DNA from: Choanephora cucurbitarum
Taxonomy: Eukaryota > Mucoromycota > Mucoromycetes > Mucorales > Choanephoraceae
NCBI GenBank assembly: GCA_025331435.1
Contig: JAIWNI010000340.1
Span: 1-10,481, forward strand
Direction: 5' to 3'
Length of the DNA: 10,481 nucleotides
Positions within the stretch are counted from its first letter, which is position 1, and every line of letters begins with the position of its first letter. Both the position numbers and the translations under genes were made by a program. Below the pieces are notes generated by a model that saw nothing but the letters and a program-made list of their open reading frames with translations, was not told the origin of the DNA and searched no databases. Shown one piece after another: positions 8,982 to 10,481 of this stretch.

Positions 8982-10481
8982 TTTCAACCATTGAGTTGAA
9001 TGAGTTGTAGATCAGTGGCCTTATCCATAGATCTATTGCTTTAAACTTTGCTTCTTTTGCTTTTTTATTTCTTTTCCTTTTCACACATCTCATTTATTAA
9101 ATATATCAACGTTTTTTTTATCATTATCATCTGGCACCACAGCGCGCGGAGTGTATGATTTTTTGAGGATAAGTGTGTCAAAGGGAGTGAGTTCACACAG
9201 TTATTTACTGTGTATCCAAAAGTGAGCACCACAGTCAATTTCTCCAAAAGACTCAGTAGAAATCAGTGTATATACTCCATTTTAGTGGCACTGCACAGTT
9301 GAATTAGCAGATGAGAAAAACAATCAAGCAAATCATAATGCTTGATATCTTCGGTTGAATTGTTTCCTTTCCAGTAACAATCATAGTTTAGGTATAGACG
9401 AACAAATCAGTTTTTAGTAACTAAATGATTCCGACTGAGCAGGTTTTTATAATCCATATCGAGATCGAAGGGATTCAGGTCATATTTGGTATATGATATA
9501 CTTCTTTAGGTCTGATATAATTTATTCTGATTTGTTAATATAAGTAAATAGAAAAGCTTTATATTTTGTATAAATTGTAGATCCTTTAGGCTACTATATA
9601 TGGACACCTCATTAGCTTTGCTTCCGGTATTAGCCATGCCTCCAATCTAATCTGCTCTATAGGTGTGATCACGTTTACCCGGGGGAAGAGAGGAGGCTTA
9701 GTTGGGTGCTTGCCATCTTTTAAGCATATCTTTATAAAACCGTGGAATTAAATAACAATTCATTCGAGTTGTCTAAAAGCAAATAAAAAAAGACTTTGGT
9801 CAATTATTGTATTCCAAGAAACAAGAAGGGCTTACATTTTGATAGGCTTGAGCTGGGATTGATTCACTTCATATATGGAGTGCGTTGAATTAGTAATGGT
9901 AGACGTTTCACCTTTTTTCGTAATACCTAACTACAGCGAGAGTTGTGAGCCATCCCAAAAGCAGCAGTAGAAAGCGCAAGAAAAATAGACCATAAGAGTG
10001 GAAGCGATGGACCAGCCAAACAAACTGAACAAAGGTTTCTGTAGAAAAAAAAAAGGCCACGTCTTAATGCGGAAATAATTTTGCTACTTTCTTCCAAATA
10101 ACTTGAAGCAAAATAAACCACTGTAGTCAAGCCCAGTAAGTTTCGAACCTCAAGATTCTGGAATGTTGACATCATGCAGTACTAAGGATCAACATGATGT
10201 ACTCAATGGGAGATGCATCGGTCGACTGATTTGTCAGATGTCAAAATGCAGATAGAAATTATAATCAGATAAAGAATTACTGTTTATTGTGTTTAAGATA
10301 GAGTGTTGTGTCAAGTGTACAACATGACATAACTAATAAGGGTTTCTAATGATCGAGTGGATTATTCTCTTATGACTTCAATGTCTGAGATCGGTTGATT
10401 CACAAGGTGAATAAATTATGGCAAGATTGCATGATTTGAATGATACGAGTTGAAATAAATGTATATGTAATCGACCGAGAC
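8982..10481. other. AT-rich region without a supported gene
   Basis: I see no recognisable gene. Minus-strand open frames at 9247-9065 and 10176-9927 lack family motifs; the second crosses a T10-CTACAG run that resembles a splice acceptor and then encodes hydrophobic residues in more than one frame. A GC-richer patch around 9661-9720 stands out from its AT-rich flanks. Small hairpins are present at 9195-9213 and 10398-10412. Confidence 0.35.
9195..9213. repeat. Hairpin ACACAGT - tattt - ACTGTGT
   Basis: Perfect 7-nt arms flank a 5-nt loop. The word GCACCACAG occurs on both sides (near 9133 and 9226). This may be part of a small decayed inverted-repeat element, but I could not define its ends. 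Confidence 0.4.

Noticed and set aside
10136..10150. Minus-strand GGTTCGAAACT, resembling a tRNA T arm
   Set aside because: The flanking five bases do not pair as a T stem and there is no matching acceptor or D arm.
1..10481. CACTA-type terminal inverted repeats enclosing either transposase copy
   Set aside because: I looked for CACTA/TAGTG-like ends and paired termini and found no convincing pair; copy 1 is cut by the window edge and copy 2 is truncated.

Overview
The window reads as nuclear DNA of a fungus, most likely an early-diverging one of the Mucorales type. It is AT-rich, introns are 53-62 nt with GTAAGT/GTTAGT-type donors and TACTAAC-like branch points, and the recognisable protein signal belongs to the Tnp2 (CACTA/EnSpm) transposase family. 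I see no bacterial-type operon, rRNA, tRNA or CRISPR. The species assignment is inference only.

Layout. (1) 1-1999, plus strand: the 3' part of a Tnp2 transposase gene, entering from the left edge already inside the gene. Its five exons join in frame for about 588 codons without a stop or frameshift, and poly(A) signals follow. (2) 2000-5250: about 3.2 kb with no gene I can name. Much of 3140-4430 is strongly pyrimidine-rich on the plus strand, followed by a GC-richer patch around 4780-4925. (3) 5288-5396: a compact cluster of palindromic CACATCC/GGATGTG units, including a perfect 18-bp palindrome. (4) 7014-5552, minus strand: a second, divergent Tnp2 copy. It has the N-terminal half but is broken by several frameshifts and stops, and it is cut off at an intron donor that copy 1 also uses. 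(5) 7125-7966: an AT-rich spacer with a TATAAATA box facing outward at each end. (6) 8035-8981, plus strand: a four-exon gene for an unrecognised protein of about 255 residues, with a leucine-rich heptad stretch and basic C-terminal clusters. It carries at least two frameshifts. (7) 8982-10481: AT-rich DNA without a supported gene.

Overall this is a transposon-rich accessory region. It holds one copy that is open throughout the visible part, one dead and truncated relative, and a decayed gene next to the dead copy, transcribed divergently from it. Whether that decayed gene is a second gene of the same element is the most interesting open question. The two Tnp2 copies share two intron positions, so the split gene structure is an old trait of this transposase lineage.
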